Origin: Methanosarcina sp. MTP4
Lineage (GTDB): Archaea; Halobacteriota; Methanosarcinia; Methanosarcinales; Methanosarcinaceae
Reading direction: 5' to 3'
Assembly (NCBI RefSeq): GCF_000970045.1
Contig: NZ_CP009505.1
Coordinates: 2,938,808 to 3,002,807 of the forward strand
DNA: 64,000 nucleotides
This document shows, piece by piece, positions 62,871 through 64,000 of this stretch. The position numbers were made by a program, and so were the translations under genes. Each line of letters begins with the position of its first letter. The first letter of the stretch is position 1. The notes below the pieces were generated by a model, which saw only the letters and a program-made list of their open reading frames with translations, had not been told where the DNA came from and made no database searches.

Positions 62871-63228
62871 AAGTAAGTCTCCTTTCCGATGATGAAATGA
62901 TAGTGAATGAGAGTTTGAAAGTGAATGGAAATGAAAGAGAGTGAAATTTAAGGTTTGATAAAGGTTTGCTGAATCACAAATTCAGATTTCTGAACTCACA
63001 GTACCGAAATATAAATAATTAATGGATTTTCACGCTGGAATAAGGTCAAAAAAGGAAGTTGCGGAAAAAATGTATTTTTTCTTGCAGATCAAATCCCGGA
63101 TACGTACCATTGCACAAGCAGCCACCCTTAAGGAAAAAAAAGGAATGGAAAATGGCACCCGAACAAGGAATGGAAAACTGGAAAATAAAAAAGGAGCAGA
63201 ACTCCAGGCTTAAAAATCGAAAGTCCTA
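62871..63228. other. Intergenic region between two minus-strand genes
   Basis: 358 bases, AT-rich, with the promoter of the dehydratase gene presumably near 62990-63020 (TATAAATAATTAATG on the plus strand). Short frames here have no SD or family features. Confidence 0.5.
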
Positions 63229-64000
63229 TTACAGGGCTCCGATCCTCTCCAGAAAACCTTCCAATGGCACGGAATGGGTCTGGAAGCCGCAGACTTTATA
63301 CGGGTCGGCTCCAAGCGCAAGGGCCACGAACTGGCCGATGTTCATGTGGACTGTATCGTATTCGACCCCGAACTCTTTTTCGATTACGGGCTGGTAGCGG
63401 TCGTACTGGATCTGGCAGTTCGGGCACATGTGGAGCATGAGTTCAACACCTGCGTTTTTCAGGCTGTCGAGTTTTGCCTTTGTGACCTGGAGAGAGGTAT
63501 TCCTGTTCAGGTGAAGCTGGGAAAAGCCCATGCCGCAGGTAAGCGTGCGGTCCTCGTACCAGCGGACCATATCGGCTCCGCAGGCTTCTGCTATGTCATC
63601 TATTAGCTGAGGGTTTTCGGGGTTTCCGACCACGTCCTGGTACTTGACTTTGTAATAATGGCAGGCGTGATGGGCTGCCGCTTTGACCCCGGAAAAGTCG
63701 AGCTGTTTTTTCTCCCGGATAAGGTCGACTTTGCTCAGCAGGACTTCAACTGCATGGTAGAAGCTACTTCGGGGGTCCATGTCGCCTTTTTCGTAGACAA
63801 GGTCATCCAGGCCTTGTTCCCTGAAGATGGAATTGACCTTTTCCCGGACCTCAGTATTGGTATTGAGAAGTTCGCAGGCTTCCTTGTTTACGGCATAACA
63901 GGTGGAGCAAAGACATGTGATGTTCGGGTAGCCGCATCTCCTGGCAACGGCAAAGTTCCGGGCGGCTATAGCGGCGGTTGTAAGCCCTTCGAAAAGGTCC
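63229..64000 (-). CDS. HdrB-like heterodisulfide reductase subunit (partial, N-terminus missing)
   Basis: 257 codons from the window edge to TAA at 63229. The protein is homologous to subunit B of soluble heterodisulfide reductase. The end of the first CCG domain (CLCSTCYAV) and the second (HHACHYYK, TLTCGMGF, HMCPNCQ) are visible. HdrB holds two non-cubane [4Fe-4S] clusters and reduces CoM-S-S-CoB. In the second CCG motif the usual CC pair is TC. Related CCG proteins such as TfrB share the domains, so HdrB is the best guess and not certain. Confidence 0.82.
   Translation of the reverse strand, partial: DLFEGLTTAAIAARNFAVARRCGYPNITCLCSTCYAVNKEACELLNTNTEVREKVNSIFREQGLDDLVYEKGDMDPRSSFYHAVEVLLSKVDLIREKKQLDFSGVKAAAHHACHYYKVKYQDVVGNPENPQLIDDIAEACGADMVRWYEDRTLTCGMGFSQLHLNRNTSLQVTKAKLDSLKNAGVELMLHMCPNCQIQYDRYQPVIEKEFGVEYDTVHMNIGQFVALALGADPYKVCGFQTHSVPLEGFLERIGAL

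Noticed and set aside
63022-63213. 63-codon open frame upstream of the dehydratase gene
   Set aside because: Low-complexity Lys-rich content, no SD, and it lies in the promoter region of a minus-strand gene.

Overview
The window comes from a methanogenic archaeon, almost certainly a Methanosarcina. The evidence is the gene set: a two-OB-fold, zinc-finger RPA; siroheme-dependent heme genes; an HdrB-type subunit; two archaellum operons; an archaeal HMG-CoA reductase; and two-subunit 2-oxoacid:ferredoxin oxidoreductase. Long AT-rich intergenic regions with many short tandem repeats and SD-led genes fit as well. The species was not determined.

Layout. 1-3.6 kb: RPA and its partner gene (partial), then a CPA-type antiporter with RCK domains. 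4.0 kb: a DUF427 protein. 4.5-8.3 kb: a complete OpuB/OpuC-type osmoprotectant ABC transporter (binding lipoprotein, ATPase-CBS, two permeases). 8.8 kb: a Ca2+/Na+ exchanger. 10.2-15.8 kb: an amino-sugar operon (nucleotidyltransferase, GlmS, GlmM, GlmU-like) for UDP-GlcNAc. 16-17.9 kb: two paralogous exported proteins and a small ORF. 18.8-23.8 kb: a PAN/Cdc48-like AAA ATPase, a small protein, RNase Z and a GH13 glycosidase. 24.3-27.3 kb: CobA, HemD and AhbC, early and middle steps of the siroheme route to heme. 27.9-31 kb: an AT-rich phosphotransferase that may be acquired, a molybdopterin lipoprotein and a second kinase-fold protein. 31.6-34.6 kb: three tandem HAD paralogs. 35-37.6 kb: ValS. 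38.4-45.8 kb and 53.0-61.1 kb: two complete, collinear archaellum operons (arlB, D/E, F, G, H, I, J, plus an unrecognised last gene), separated by a DsrE-like protein, HMG-CoA reductase, small membrane proteins and KorAB. 61.2-64 kb: a small helical protein, a homoaconitase/isopropylmalate dehydratase large subunit and a partial HdrB-like gene.

The most striking observation is an in-frame amber codon (42078-42080) in the first arlI motor ATPase gene. The reading frame is intact on both sides, and the codon aligns with a lysine in the second arlI. Methanosarcina decodes UAG as pyrrolysine, so this is either a candidate Pyl-containing archaellum motor or a fresh AAG-to-TAG nonsense mutation. 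Other points of interest are: the same hairpin plus T-run after both archaellin genes; a conserved unnamed gene closing both archaellum operons; an 83-bp palindromic element flanked by 18-bp direct repeats; probable non-ATG starts (CTG for korA, ATT for the first HAD gene, TTG for several); and more than a dozen unrelated tandem-repeat arrays, nearly all in intergenic DNA.
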